Source of the DNA: an uncultured Burkholderiales bacterium | Lineage (GTDB): Bacteria > Pseudomonadota > Gammaproteobacteria > Burkholderiales > Burkholderiaceae_C | NCBI GenBank assembly: GCA_937927685.1 | Contig: CALBSC010000077.1 | Coordinates: forward strand, 1 to 64,000 | Reading direction: 5' to 3' | DNA: 64,000 nucleotides | Shown: positions 1-8,182 of the stretch, piece after piece | Layout of the letters: each line of letters starts with the position of its first letter | How positions within the stretch are numbered: position 1 is the stretch's first letter | Program-made: the position numbers and the translations under genes | The notes under the pieces: model-generated | What the model saw: only the letters and a program-made list of their open reading frames with translations | The model's database searches: none | Told to the model about the DNA's origin: nothing

Positions 1-111
1 ATGAAAGAATTCGTTTTGAGACAGATGCCTTAATTCATCGTCCAACGAGGCGCCGGGTGATTATGACGTTCAATCGGGTTGCGCTCGGCTGTGAGTTTCT
101 GTGCGCAATGA

Positions 112-1515
112 TCAGCGTGCAGACAAGGCCAATTGCAAAGCCAGCTGGTTGTGCCGCTCGACAAGCGGCCCCATGTCTACAGAGGTGATCTGGCCTTGGC
201 GCACCACCACACGGCCGTTTACGATGGTGTAGTCGGCGTTGTCGCTGGCGCACAGCAGCAGTGCACCCACGGGGTCGTGCACGGCGCCACCCGCCATGCT
301 CAGCGTGTCGGTGCGGAACATCGCGATGTCGGCGCAATAGCCTTCTTTGATTTGGCCCAGCTCGTGGGCGCGGCCCAGCACCTCAGCCCCGCCGCGTGTG
401 GCCAATCGCAAAGCATCGCGGGGTGTCATCTCGGCGGGGCCATGGTCACAACCGAACGGCTCTAAGGCCCGGCCCACACGCGCCAGCAGCATGGCCTGGC
501 GGGCTTCGTTGAGCAAGTGCGCCGCATCGTTGCTGGCGCTGCCGTCCACACCCAGGCCAATGGGCACGCCTGCGTCGAGCATTTTGCGCAGCGGCAAGAT
601 GCCGCTGGCCAGGCGCATATTGCTGCAGGGGCAGTGGGCGATGCCGGTGCGTGTTCTGGCGAACAGGTAGGTGCCTTCTTCGTCGAGCTTCACGCCGTGG
701 GCGTGCCACACATCGTGGCCCACCCAGCCCAGGTCTTCGGCGTATTGCGCGGGGGTGCAGTTAAATTTTGCTTTGGTGTAGGCGATGTCGTGGTCGTTTT
801 CGGCCAGGTGGGTGTGCAGGCGCACGCCGTGGGCGCGGGCTAATTTGGCCGCTTCGCGCATCAGGTCCTGGCTCACACTGAAAGGCGAGCAGGGCGCCAC
901 GGCCACATGCGTCATCGAGCCGTAGCTGGCGTCGTGCCAGGTCTCGATCAGGCGCTGCGTTTCTTTCAAGATGGCGGGTTCTTGCTCGACCACGCTGTCG
1001 GGCGGCAGGCCGCCTTGCGACTGGCCCACGCTCATGCTGCCGCGTGTGGCAGTGAAGCGCATGCCCATGTTGTGCGCCGCTTCGATGCTGTCGTCCAAGC
1101 GCACGCCGTTGGGGTAGATGTAGAGGTGGTCACTGCTGGTGGTGCAGCCGCTCAGCAGCAGCTCGGCCATGGCCACCTGGCCTGAGACACGCACCATCTC
1201 GGGCGTGAGGCCCACCCAGATCGGGTACAGGCCTTGCAACCAACTGAACAGCTCGGCGTTTTGCACCCCCGGAATCGCCCGCGTGAGCGACTGGTACATG
1301 TGGTGGTGCGTGTTGATCAGGCCGGGCACCACCACGTGGTGGCGGGCGTCGATCACCTCGTCGACTTGCTTGACCAGTTCGTCGGTGTTTTCAGTGGCGG
1401 GGATGATGCGTTCGATGCGGCCATCGCGGATCAGGAGCGAGGCGTCATTCAGTTCGGTATTGGCATCGTCTTGTGTGGCGATGCAGCGGGCGCGGTGGAT
1501 CAGCAGCGTGGTCAT
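112..1515 (-). CDS. 8-oxoguanine deaminase-like amidohydrolase
   Basis: Predicted metal-dependent deaminase of the amidohydrolase superfamily (467 residues). It probably hydrolyses an oxidised purine such as 8-oxoguanine to urate plus ammonia; related cytosolic enzymes act on atrazine-type or guanine-like rings. Visible features are the THHHMYQS metal-binding motif near residue 70 after a short beta-sandwich domain, HTHLAEN near residue 235, a later AHGVKL histidine, HCPCSNMRLASG, and GLGVDGSASND supplying the metal aspartate. The run HMYQSLTRA and the CPCSN segment are typical of the 8-oxoguanine/TRZ-like group. It is followed on the same strand by no close partner; the M20 hydrolase lies upstream. 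Substrate is inferred from family resemblance, so related ring deamination is possible. Confidence 0.8.
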   Translation of the reverse strand: MTTLLIHRARCIATQDDANTELNDASLLIRDGRIERIIPATENTDELVKQVDEVIDARHHVVVPGLINTHHHMYQSLTRAIPGVQNAELFSWLQGLYPIWVGLTPEMVRVSGQVAMAELLLSGCTTSSDHLYIYPNGVRLDDSIEAAHNMGMRFTATRGSMSVGQSQGGLPPDSVVEQEPAILKETQRLIETWHDASYGSMTHVAVAPCSPFSVSQDLMREAAKLARAHGVRLHTHLAENDHDIAYTKAKFNCTPAQYAEDLGWVGHDVWHAHGVKLDEEGTYLFARTRTGIAHCPCSNMRLASGILPLRKMLDAGVPIGLGVDGSASNDAAHLLNEARQAMLLARVGRALEPFGCDHGPAEMTPRDALRLATRGGAEVLGRAHELGQIKEGYCADIAMFRTDTLSMAGGAVHDPVGALLLCASDNADYTIVNGRVVVRQGQITSVDMGPLVERHNQLALQLALSAR

Positions 1516-1653
1516 GGACTTGTCCAGGGCAAGGTGTCAAACAAGTCGCGGCCGAATCCCCTGACCCCAGTGTGAAGGGGGAGGGCGAGCACCACGTTGC
1601 CGCGCGTCCCGGGCTGTGCAGTGGGGGGATTTTAAGCAGACGGCTTCATCGCT

Positions 1654-2847
1654 TCAAACCTTGGCAAGCCAGCGTTCTACCAGTTTGACCCAGTAGGTGG
1701 CGCCAGTGGACAAGATTCGGTCGTTGAAGTCATAGCCAGCGTTGTGGACCATGCAGCCGCCCACACTGCCCACGCCGTTGCCGATGTTGATGAAGCAGCC
1801 GGGCACCTTTTCCAGGAAAAAGGCGAAGTCTTCACTGGCAGGCACGGGCTCGGGGTTGGGCACCAGGCCAGTCTCGCCCAGCCAGTCGCGCACCAGGTCC
1901 AGGCAGAACGCGGTTTGGGTGGGGTCATTCATGAGGACCGGGTAGCGGCGCATGTAGTTCACATCGGTCGTGGCACCGTAGGTTTGCGCCACGGCGGTGG
2001 CGATGTCGTGGATGCGCCGCTCCAGCAAGTCGCGAATCTCCGGTTGCATGGCCCGCACGCTGAGGCGCAGCTCGGCTGTGCCTGGTATCACGTTGGGCGC
2101 GTCGCCTGCCAAAAATGCCCCTAGCGAAATGATGCCGGTTTGCAGGGGCGGCACGTTGCGCGAGACGATGCTTTGCAAGGCCATGACCAGGGCCGAGCCC
2201 ACCAAAATCGGGTCGACGGCGTTGTGCGGAAAGGCCGCGTGGCCGCCCACCCCTTGGATGGTGATGATGCAGGTGTCTGCGCTGGCCATGGCGCAGCCGG
2301 GCACGGCCATGAATTGGCCTTCAGGAATGCCGGGGCCGTTGTGCATGCCGAACATGGCATCGCAGGGGAACAGGTCGAGAAAACCGTCTTCGAGCATCTT
2401 GCGGGCACCGCCCTGGCCTTCTTCTGCGGGCTGAAACACGGCGTGCACGATGCCGTCGAAGTGGCGGGTGGCTGCCAAATGGCGTGCCGCAGACAGCAGC
2501 ATGGCGGTGTGGCCGTCGTGGCCGCAGGCGTGCATCTTGCCAAACACCTTGCTGGCCCAGGCCTTGCCCGAAGTTTCGGCGATCGGCAGGGCGTCCATGT
2601 CGGCACGCAGGCCGATGCGGCGTGTGCTGGTGCCCGCACGCAAGGTGCCAACCACGCCCGTGCCGCCCAGGCCGCGGTGCACCTCCCAGCCCCATCGTTC
2701 AAGGCGTGCGGCCACCAGGTCACTGGTGTCGTTTTCTTCAAACCCCAACTCGGGGTTGGCATGGATCTGGTGGCGGATGTCCACCATCTCGGCTTCATGT
2801 GCGCGGATGGCTTCCAGCGCGGGCGGGAGGAGGGCGGTGTCGTTCAT
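1654..2847 (-). CDS. M20 family amidohydrolase (hippurate hydrolase-like)
   Basis: Zinc/manganese-dependent amidase of the M20 peptidase family (397 residues), expected to cleave N-acyl amino acids or similar amides in the cytoplasm. HACGHDGH lies near residue 100, giving metal-binding cysteine and histidine. The general-base glutamate pair is in QPAEEGQGG near residue 135, and a dimerisation domain follows (GGHAAFPH). The start is the MNDTALLP methionine, which places the usual helical N-terminus before EMVDIRHQIHANPELGFEE; the frame is open further upstream but without family similarity. It sits between the 8-oxoguanine-deaminase-like gene and a LysR regulator, all on the minus strand. The substrate cannot be read from sequence. 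Confidence 0.85.
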   Translation of the reverse strand: MNDTALLPPALEAIRAHEAEMVDIRHQIHANPELGFEENDTSDLVAARLERWGWEVHRGLGGTGVVGTLRAGTSTRRIGLRADMDALPIAETSGKAWASKVFGKMHACGHDGHTAMLLSAARHLAATRHFDGIVHAVFQPAEEGQGGARKMLEDGFLDLFPCDAMFGMHNGPGIPEGQFMAVPGCAMASADTCIITIQGVGGHAAFPHNAVDPILVGSALVMALQSIVSRNVPPLQTGIISLGAFLAGDAPNVIPGTAELRLSVRAMQPEIRDLLERRIHDIATAVAQTYGATTDVNYMRRYPVLMNDPTQTAFCLDLVRDWLGETGLVPNPEPVPASEDFAFFLEKVPGCFINIGNGVGSVGGCMVHNAGYDFNDRILSTGATYWVKLVERWLAKV

Positions 2848-2930
2848 GGCGTGTCCTGGTCGTGACGGGGAGGATGGCCAAATGTTAAGAGGGGCCAAAG
2901 CGCTCGATGTTGCTTTGCATGACAGCCGTA

Positions 2931-3842
2931 TCAAGACCTTATTGGCCCGAACGCCTCGGCCACAAAGTCCACAAAAGCCCTTACCCGCGCAGCCGATTTG
3001 TGCTGCGCCGGGTACACCGCGTAAATGTCGGCATCGGGCGTGTGGTGCTGTGGCAGCAGTTGCACCAGCTGTCCTTTGGCCAAGTGTTCGCGGATGTCCC
3101 ATTCGGCGCGCATCAGGATGCCGTGGCCGTCCAGCGCCCATTGCACGGCAATGCTGCCGTCGTTGGTGGTCAGGTTGCCACGGGTCTTGATGGTCTCGGT
3201 TTTGCCTGTGCGCCCGCGTGAGAGCTTGATCACGCCATAGGCTTCGCCGCCTTGGCGGATGCTGATGAAGTTGTGCCGCGCCAGATCGGCCGGGCTTTTG
3301 GGTTCGCCATGCTGTGCGATGTAGGCGGGGGCGGCGCACAGCAAACGCTGGTTGCTGGCGATCTTGCGTGCAATGACACGCGTATCGGGCGGTGGGCCAA
3401 AGCGGATGCACACGTCAAACGCGTCGTCGCTCAGTGCGGGCGGATCCACCGACAGTTGCAACTGTGCGTCCACTTGCGGGTATTGCCGCACAAAGCGGCT
3501 GATCAGCGGGCCGATGTGGCTGCGGCCAAAGCCCAATGTGGCATTGACGCGCAGCAGGCCACTGGGCGTAGAGCGGCTGGCGCCCAGTTGCTGCTCCAGG
3601 TCGGCCATCTCGGCCAGGATGCTGCGGGCGTGGCGCAACATGGTTTCGCCTTCCACCGTGAGGCTCATGCGGCGCGTGGTGCGGTTGAGCAGCGGCACAC
3701 CCAGGCGAGACTCCATTTGCGAAAGGCGTTTGCTGACGGCGGCCGTGGTGATGCGCATCTCGCGGGCCGCGGCGCTCAGGCTCCCGGCCATGGTCAGCGC
3801 AGAAAAAAACCCCAGATCGGCGGCTTGCAGGCGTGGTTCCAT
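2931..3842 (-). CDS. LysR-family transcriptional regulator (ttuA-type)
   Basis: LysR-type regulator of 303 residues. The N-terminal winged helix-turn-helix spans about residues 5-65 (AADLGFFSALTMAGSLSAAA, then TTAAVSKRLSQMESRLG), followed by a type-2 periplasmic-binding-like effector domain. It is divergent from the tartrate dehydrogenase gene with 99 bases between the start codons, the classic arrangement for a LysR protein controlling its neighbour. The chosen start (MEPRLQAADLG) gives the standard distance to the helix-turn-helix. A TGTT-N11-AACA motif abuts the start codon. The effector is probably tartrate or a related hydroxyacid, inferred only from the neighbours. Confidence 0.85.
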   Translation of the reverse strand: MEPRLQAADLGFFSALTMAGSLSAAAREMRITTAAVSKRLSQMESRLGVPLLNRTTRRMSLTVEGETMLRHARSILAEMADLEQQLGASRSTPSGLLRVNATLGFGRSHIGPLISRFVRQYPQVDAQLQLSVDPPALSDDAFDVCIRFGPPPDTRVIARKIASNQRLLCAAPAYIAQHGEPKSPADLARHNFISIRQGGEAYGVIKLSRGRTGKTETIKTRGNLTTNDGSIAVQWALDGHGILMRAEWDIREHLAKGQLVQLLPQHHTPDADIYAVYPAQHKSAARVRAFVDFVAEAFGPIRS

Positions 3843-3861
3843 TGTTGAATTCAGGTTAACA
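3843..3861. promoter_or_regulatory. Candidate LysR-type operator (TGTT-N11-AACA)
   Basis: Inverted repeat TGTT-N11-AACA fitting the general LysR T-N11-A box, located in the lysR/ttuC divergent region directly beside the lysR start codon. It could serve both autorepression and activation of the dehydrogenase gene. Supported by motif and position only. Confidence 0.4.
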
Positions 3862-3941
3862 ATGTATTGAATTTTAGGGTGTTTGTTGATTCGAACCCGT
3901 TTCACAATGGGTACATCGCTCAACAACCACCGCGCATTCAC

Positions 3942-5009
3942 ATGAAAACCTACCGCATCGCCACCATCCCCGGAGACGGCATTGGCAAAGAAGTCATTCC
4001 CGCAGGCCAGCAGGTCATGGAGGTGCTGGCCAAGGCCTGTGGCACCTTTGCTTTTGAGTTTGAAAACTTTGGCTGGGGCGGCGACTACTACCGCGAGCAC
4101 GGCGTGATGATGCCCACCGATGGCCTGGACGCGCTGCGCCACAAAGACGCCATCCTGTTCGGCTCAGCCGGTGACCCGCACATCCCTGACCACATCACGC
4201 TGTGGGGCCTGCGCCTGAAGATTTGCCAAGGCTTTGACCAATACGCCAACGTGCGACCCACGCGCATCCTGCCGGGCATCGACGCGCCGCTCAAGCGCTG
4301 CACGCCCAAAGACCTGGACTGGGTCATCGTGCGCGAGAACTCCGAAGGCGAATACTCCGGCGTGGGTGGCCGTGTGCACCAGGGCCACCCCATCGAGGCG
4401 GCCACCGACGTGTCCATCATGACCCGTGCAGGCGTTGAGCGCATCTTGCGCTACGCCTTCAAGTTGGCGCAGTCGCGCCCCCGCAAGCTGCTCACCGTGG
4501 TGACCAAGAGCAATGCGCAGCGCCACGCCATGGTGATGTGGGACGAGATCGCGCTGCAAATTTCCAAAGAGTTCCCCGATGTGAAGTGGGACAAGGAACT
4601 GGTCGATGCGGCCACCGCCCGCATGGTCAACCGCCCAGCGACGCTCGACACCATCGTCGCCACCAACCTGCATGCCGACATCTTGAGCGACCTGGCTGCA
4701 GCGCTGGCGGGCAGCCTGGGCATTGCGCCCACGGGCAACATCGACCCCGAGCGCCGCTACCCCAGCATGTTCGAGCCCATCCATGGCTCGGCCTTTGACA
4801 TCATGGGCAAAGGACTGGCCAACCCGGTGGGTACCTTCTGGAGTTGTGTGATGCTGCTGGAGCATCTGGGCGAGCAGGCGGCCGCTGCACGCCTCATGAA
4901 AGCCGTGGAGCAGGTCACCGCGCAACCCGCCCTGCATACCCGCGACCTGGGCGGGTCGGCCACCACGAAACAGGTGACCGACGCGGTGTGCGCGGCACTG
5001 GCTGCCTGA
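3942..5009 (+). CDS. ttuC: Tartrate dehydrogenase/decarboxylase (isopropylmalate dehydrogenase family)
   Basis: NAD-dependent beta-decarboxylating dehydrogenase of the IDH/IMDH fold, 355 residues, close to the usual size of tartrate dehydrogenases. Visible motifs are the N-terminal IATIPGDGIGKEV, WVIVRENSEGEYSG (the phosphorylation-loop/substrate region), KSNAQRHAMVMWDE, NLHADILSDLAAALAGSLG with metal-binding aspartates, and FEPIHGSAFDI near the NAD site. GLRLKICQ matches tartrate/malate enzymes better than LeuB. The MKTYRIA start is chosen because the frame upstream carries no family sequence. It lies 12 bases before a glycerate kinase gene, so together they could convert tartrate through D-glycerate or oxaloglycolate to phosphoglycerate. 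D-malate dehydrogenase activity is an alternative. Confidence 0.85.
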   Translation: MKTYRIATIPGDGIGKEVIPAGQQVMEVLAKACGTFAFEFENFGWGGDYYREHGVMMPTDGLDALRHKDAILFGSAGDPHIPDHITLWGLRLKICQGFDQYANVRPTRILPGIDAPLKRCTPKDLDWVIVRENSEGEYSGVGGRVHQGHPIEAATDVSIMTRAGVERILRYAFKLAQSRPRKLLTVVTKSNAQRHAMVMWDEIALQISKEFPDVKWDKELVDAATARMVNRPATLDTIVATNLHADILSDLAAALAGSLGIAPTGNIDPERRYPSMFEPIHGSAFDIMGKGLANPVGTFWSCVMLLEHLGEQAAAARLMKAVEQVTAQPALHTRDLGGSATTKQVTDAVCAALAA

Positions 5010-5021
5010 CGCGAGCGCGGC

Positions 5022-6341
5022 ATGGGGGTTCCTCCACTCAGCCTTCAAGCGCCCCAGGCACTGCTGCGGGCCCTGTACGATGCCGCCGTGCAACGGGCCA
5101 TGCCCTCGCACACCCTGGCCGCTGCTTTGCCAGGGCCGCCCAAGGGGCGCACCCTGGTGCTGGGAGCCGGCAAAGCAGGGGGCGCGATGGCTCAGGCGGT
5201 GGACCGGCTGTGGCCCCGGGACAAGCCCCTGTCGGGCCTGGTGGTGACGCGGTATGAGCACATCCCCCCAGGCGGTGAGTCATTGCCCGGACGCATTGAC
5301 ATCGTGGAGGCCGCTCACCCGGTGCCCGATGCCGCCGGGTTGCAGGCGGCCGAGCGCATGCTGGAACTCACGCAGGGGCTGACCGAGGATGACCTGGTGC
5401 TGTGCCTGATCTCGGGGGGCGGTTCGGCCTTGCTGACTTTGCCGGCCCTGGGTCTCACGCTGGCGGACAAGCAGGCCATCAACCGGCAACTGCTCGACTG
5501 TGGCGCCAATATTCACGAGATGAACTGCGTGCGCAAGCATCTCTCGCGCATCAAGGGTGGCCGTCTGGCGGCGGCCTGTGCACCGGCCCGGGTGGTCACG
5601 CTCACCATCAGCGATGTTCCGGGCGATGATCCTTCGGTGATTGCCAGCGGTCCCACCGTGCCTGACGGCACCACGTGTGCCGATGCGCTCGCCATCCTGG
5701 ACCGCTATGGGATTGCCATTTCCGAAGCCGTGCGGGCGGACTTGATCGCGGCACGGCTGGAAACGCCCAAACCATCAGCGCCCGTGTGGTCGCGATGCCG
5801 AGTCGAGATGATCGCCACGCCCCAACAGTCATTGCAGGCCGCCGCCGATCTGGCGGAGCAAGCAGGACTGAGAAGCTACATCCTCTCGGACGAGATGGAG
5901 GGCGAGTCGCGCGAAGTCGGCCGTGTGCATGCGGCCCTGGCCCGGGCGGCGGCCAACGGCCAGGGGCCGTTCGTCAAGCCCTGCGTGTTGCTCAGCGGGG
6001 GCGAGACCACGGTACGGGTGTTGCCGCCGAAACCTGGCGCGGCCAGGGGCCGTGGCGGTCGTGCCGGTGAATTCTGCATGGGGCTGGCGCTGGGTTTGCA
6101 GTCGCAAGCGGGGGTGTGGGGACTGGCCGCCGATACCGACGGCATCGATGGTGTCGAGGCCAACGCTGGGGCGCGTGTGGCCCCGGACACCCTGGAGCGC
6201 GCCCGTGTGCGGGGCCTGGTGCTGACCGATCATCTGGATCGTAACGACGCCGTGGGCTTCTTTGAACCGCTGGGTGACCTCGTGGTCACAGGACCCACCT
6301 TCACCAACGTGAACGATTTCCGGGCCGTGCTGGTTCTTTGA
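5022..6341 (+). CDS. ttuD: Glycerate 2-kinase (MOFRL family, TtuD-like)
   Basis: Glycerate kinase of the DUF4147/MOFRL type (439 residues), older annotation hydroxypyruvate reductase. It phosphorylates D-glycerate to 2-phosphoglycerate, feeding glycolysis. Motifs are VLGAGKAGGAMAQA near residue 45, LCLISGGGSALL near residue 128, NCVRKHLSRIKGGRLA, TLTISDVPGDDPSVIASGPT, and the C-terminal MOFRL part with LSGGETTV, GRAGEFCMGLAL and AADTDGIDG. It starts 12 bases after the tartrate dehydrogenase stop, so the two are probably cotranscribed. A CCCCGC/GCGGGG stem-loop without a T tract follows at 6354-6369. Confidence 0.88.
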   Translation: MGVPPLSLQAPQALLRALYDAAVQRAMPSHTLAAALPGPPKGRTLVLGAGKAGGAMAQAVDRLWPRDKPLSGLVVTRYEHIPPGGESLPGRIDIVEAAHPVPDAAGLQAAERMLELTQGLTEDDLVLCLISGGGSALLTLPALGLTLADKQAINRQLLDCGANIHEMNCVRKHLSRIKGGRLAAACAPARVVTLTISDVPGDDPSVIASGPTVPDGTTCADALAILDRYGIAISEAVRADLIAARLETPKPSAPVWSRCRVEMIATPQQSLQAAADLAEQAGLRSYILSDEMEGESREVGRVHAALARAAANGQGPFVKPCVLLSGGETTVRVLPPKPGAARGRGGRAGEFCMGLALGLQSQAGVWGLAADTDGIDGVEANAGARVAPDTLERARVRGLVLTDHLDRNDAVGFFEPLGDLVVTGPTFTNVNDFRAVLVL

Positions 6342-6353
6342 TGTACGACAAGA

Positions 6354-6369
6354 CCCCGCAAACGCGGGG
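6354..6369 (+). other. Stem-loop after ttuD
   Basis: CCCCGC-AAAC-GCGGGG hairpin between ttuD and the Crp-like gene. There is no T tract, so it is at best an attenuator or a Rho-related structure rather than a clear intrinsic terminator. Confidence 0.35.
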
Positions 6370-6389
6370 CTGGCACAGTGGCAGCCATC

Positions 6390-7010
6390 ATGTCACTCGC
6401 CGACCTGCTCAGACAAGCGGACCCGCTTTCCCTGGATGCGGGACACCGGGTGTTCGCCCGCGGGCAACCGGCTGAGGTCGCCTATTACCTGCTGCACGGG
6501 CGGGTGGGCCTCGGGCTTTACCAGGGCGATCAAGCCCCTCACCGCCTGAGCAGGATGGTGGGGCCAGGCTGGCTCGATCTGTCGGGTGCGGTGCTGAATC
6601 AACCCATGAGCTACGACGCCGTGGCCGAGACCGCGCTGGTGGTCAAACGCGTGGCCTTGCGTCCGTTCCGGGCCTGGCTGGCCCAGCAAACGTCCACCAC
6701 CCGCGATCTCATCCGTGACCTGGCCCTGGGACAACGCCAGATGGCCGAACTCTCGGTCAGTCGACTGGCCATGGATGCCCAGGCCCGTTGTGCGGAGTGG
6801 CTGCTGGAGCACGCGCAACCCAGGGATCGCGAGGCTTGGGCGGTTCAACTCACACAGCGCAAGCGCCAGATCGCCGAGCAACTGGGCATTGCTCCCGAAA
6901 CGCTTTCGCGTGTGTTGCGCGATCTGCGCGAACGAGGATTGATCCGGGGGCGCGGCCGTGTGCTCGATGTGCTCGATCCCATCGGGTTGCGCCATCTGGT
7001 GGGCGCCTGA
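6390..7010 (+). CDS. Crp/Fnr-family transcriptional regulator
   Basis: Crp/Fnr-type regulator of 206 residues. An N-terminal cyclic-nucleotide-binding-like beta-barrel spans about residues 10-120 (GHRVFARGQPAEVAYYLLHGRVGLG). A long connecting helix follows, then a C-terminal winged helix with RKRQIAEQLGIAPETLSRVLRDL near residue 165. It lacks the cysteine cluster of FNR; the only cysteine is in ARCAEWLL, so it should not bind an oxygen-labile iron-sulfur cluster. The ATG at 6390 is chosen over a GTG four codons earlier. It lies after ttuD and before the deaminase gene on the same strand. Target and effector are unknown. Confidence 0.8.
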   Translation: MSLADLLRQADPLSLDAGHRVFARGQPAEVAYYLLHGRVGLGLYQGDQAPHRLSRMVGPGWLDLSGAVLNQPMSYDAVAETALVVKRVALRPFRAWLAQQTSTTRDLIRDLALGQRQMAELSVSRLAMDAQARCAEWLLEHAQPRDREAWAVQLTQRKRQIAEQLGIAPETLSRVLRDLRERGLIRGRGRVLDVLDPIGLRHLVGA

Positions 7011-7114
7011 GTGGCCCCAGCCGCGCGCGGCCGCACCCAGCGCAGGCGGCGTGATCGCATAATGCAGGACAGGGCGCCTGCTGGCGCTGTCGTGTCAACC
7101 TTCTCACCCCGTTC

Positions 7115-8182
7115 ATGACTGCACCCACTTTCACGCCAGCCGATCTTCAACGCGTGCCCGGTGCCGCGTTGCCAGACCTGCTGCGTCGCCTGCCCAAGGC
7201 CGAACTGCACATCCACATTGAGGGCTCGCTGGAACCCGAGATGATTTTTCAGCTGGCTCAGCGCAACGGGGTCTCGCTGGCTTATCCGGATGTGGAGAGC
7301 TTGCGCCGCGCCTACGCGTTCACCGACCTGCAAAGCTTTCTCGACATCTACTATGCCGGGGCCAGTGTGCTCTTGCATGAGCGCGATTTCGAGGACATGG
7401 CCTGGGCGTACTTTCTGCGGGCCGCCGCCGACGGGGTGGTGCATGCCGAGCTGTTTTTTGATCCGCAAACGCACACCGAGCGCGGGGTGCCCATGGGGGT
7501 CGTCATCGAAGGTCTGCACCGTGCGTGCCAACGGGCACAGGCCGAGTTGGGCCTGCACGCCACCCTGATCCTGTGTTTTCTCCGGCACCTGAGCGAAGAC
7601 GCAGCCCTGCAGACCCTGGAGGACGCCTTGCCCTGGCGTGACCGCTTCATTGGTGTCGGGCTGGACTCGAGCGAACTGGGGCACCCACCGAGCAAATTCC
7701 AACGGGTGTTTGCCCGTGCCCGCAGTCTGGGGTTGCACGTGGTGGCCCATGCCGGCGAGGAGGGCCCTCCTGGCTATATCCACGAGGCGCTGGACCTGTT
7801 GCAGGTGGAGCGCATCGACCACGGCGTGCAGGCCCTGCAGGACCCGGCCCTGATGCAGCGTCTGGTGCGTGACCAGATCCCGCTGACCGTGTGTCCTCTG
7901 TCCAACGTGAAGCTGTGTGTGTTTGATGCGCTGGCCGCTCACAACCTGCGTCAGATGCTGGAAGCCGGCGTGTGTGTGACGATCAATTCCGACGACCCGG
8001 CTTACTTTGGGGGTTACTTGCTGGACAATTTCCTGCAGACGGTTGACGCCCTGCAACTCAACGCCCAGCACGCCTATCAGCTGGCACGCAACAGCCTGCA
8101 GGCCAGTTTTGTTTCCGAGGCACAACGACAGACCTGGCTGGCACAACTCGAGGCCTGTTGCACCCAGGCACTGGCTGCATGA
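7115..8182 (+). CDS. Adenine deaminase / adenosine deaminase-like protein
   Basis: Zinc-dependent purine deaminase of the adenosine deaminase family, 355 residues. Motifs are LPKAELHIHIEGSLEPEM near residue 27 (two metal histidines), VVAHAGEEGP (histidine and catalytic glutamate), RIDHGVQAL, LTVCPLSNVKL and INSDDPAYFGG with the metal aspartates. DSSELGHPPSKF matches the adenine-deaminase branch (Aah1-like, with characterised bacterial members) better than true adenosine deaminases, so conversion of adenine to hypoxanthine is the likelier reaction. Its TGA overlaps the ATG of the flavin monooxygenase (ATGA), indicating translational coupling. No Shine-Dalgarno is obvious before the start. Confidence 0.85.
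   Translation: MTAPTFTPADLQRVPGAALPDLLRRLPKAELHIHIEGSLEPEMIFQLAQRNGVSLAYPDVESLRRAYAFTDLQSFLDIYYAGASVLLHERDFEDMAWAYFLRAAADGVVHAELFFDPQTHTERGVPMGVVIEGLHRACQRAQAELGLHATLILCFLRHLSEDAALQTLEDALPWRDRFIGVGLDSSELGHPPSKFQRVFARARSLGLHVVAHAGEEGPPGYIHEALDLLQVERIDHGVQALQDPALMQRLVRDQIPLTVCPLSNVKLCVFDALAAHNLRQMLEAGVCVTINSDDPAYFGGYLLDNFLQTVDALQLNAQHAYQLARNSLQASFVSEAQRQTWLAQLEACCTQALAA

Noticed and set aside
1..33. Frame 1 reads a short peptide ending KEFVLRQMP and a stop, possibly the 3' end of a gene entering from the left
   Set aside because: Too short to recognise, and no codon or family support; it could equally be non-coding.
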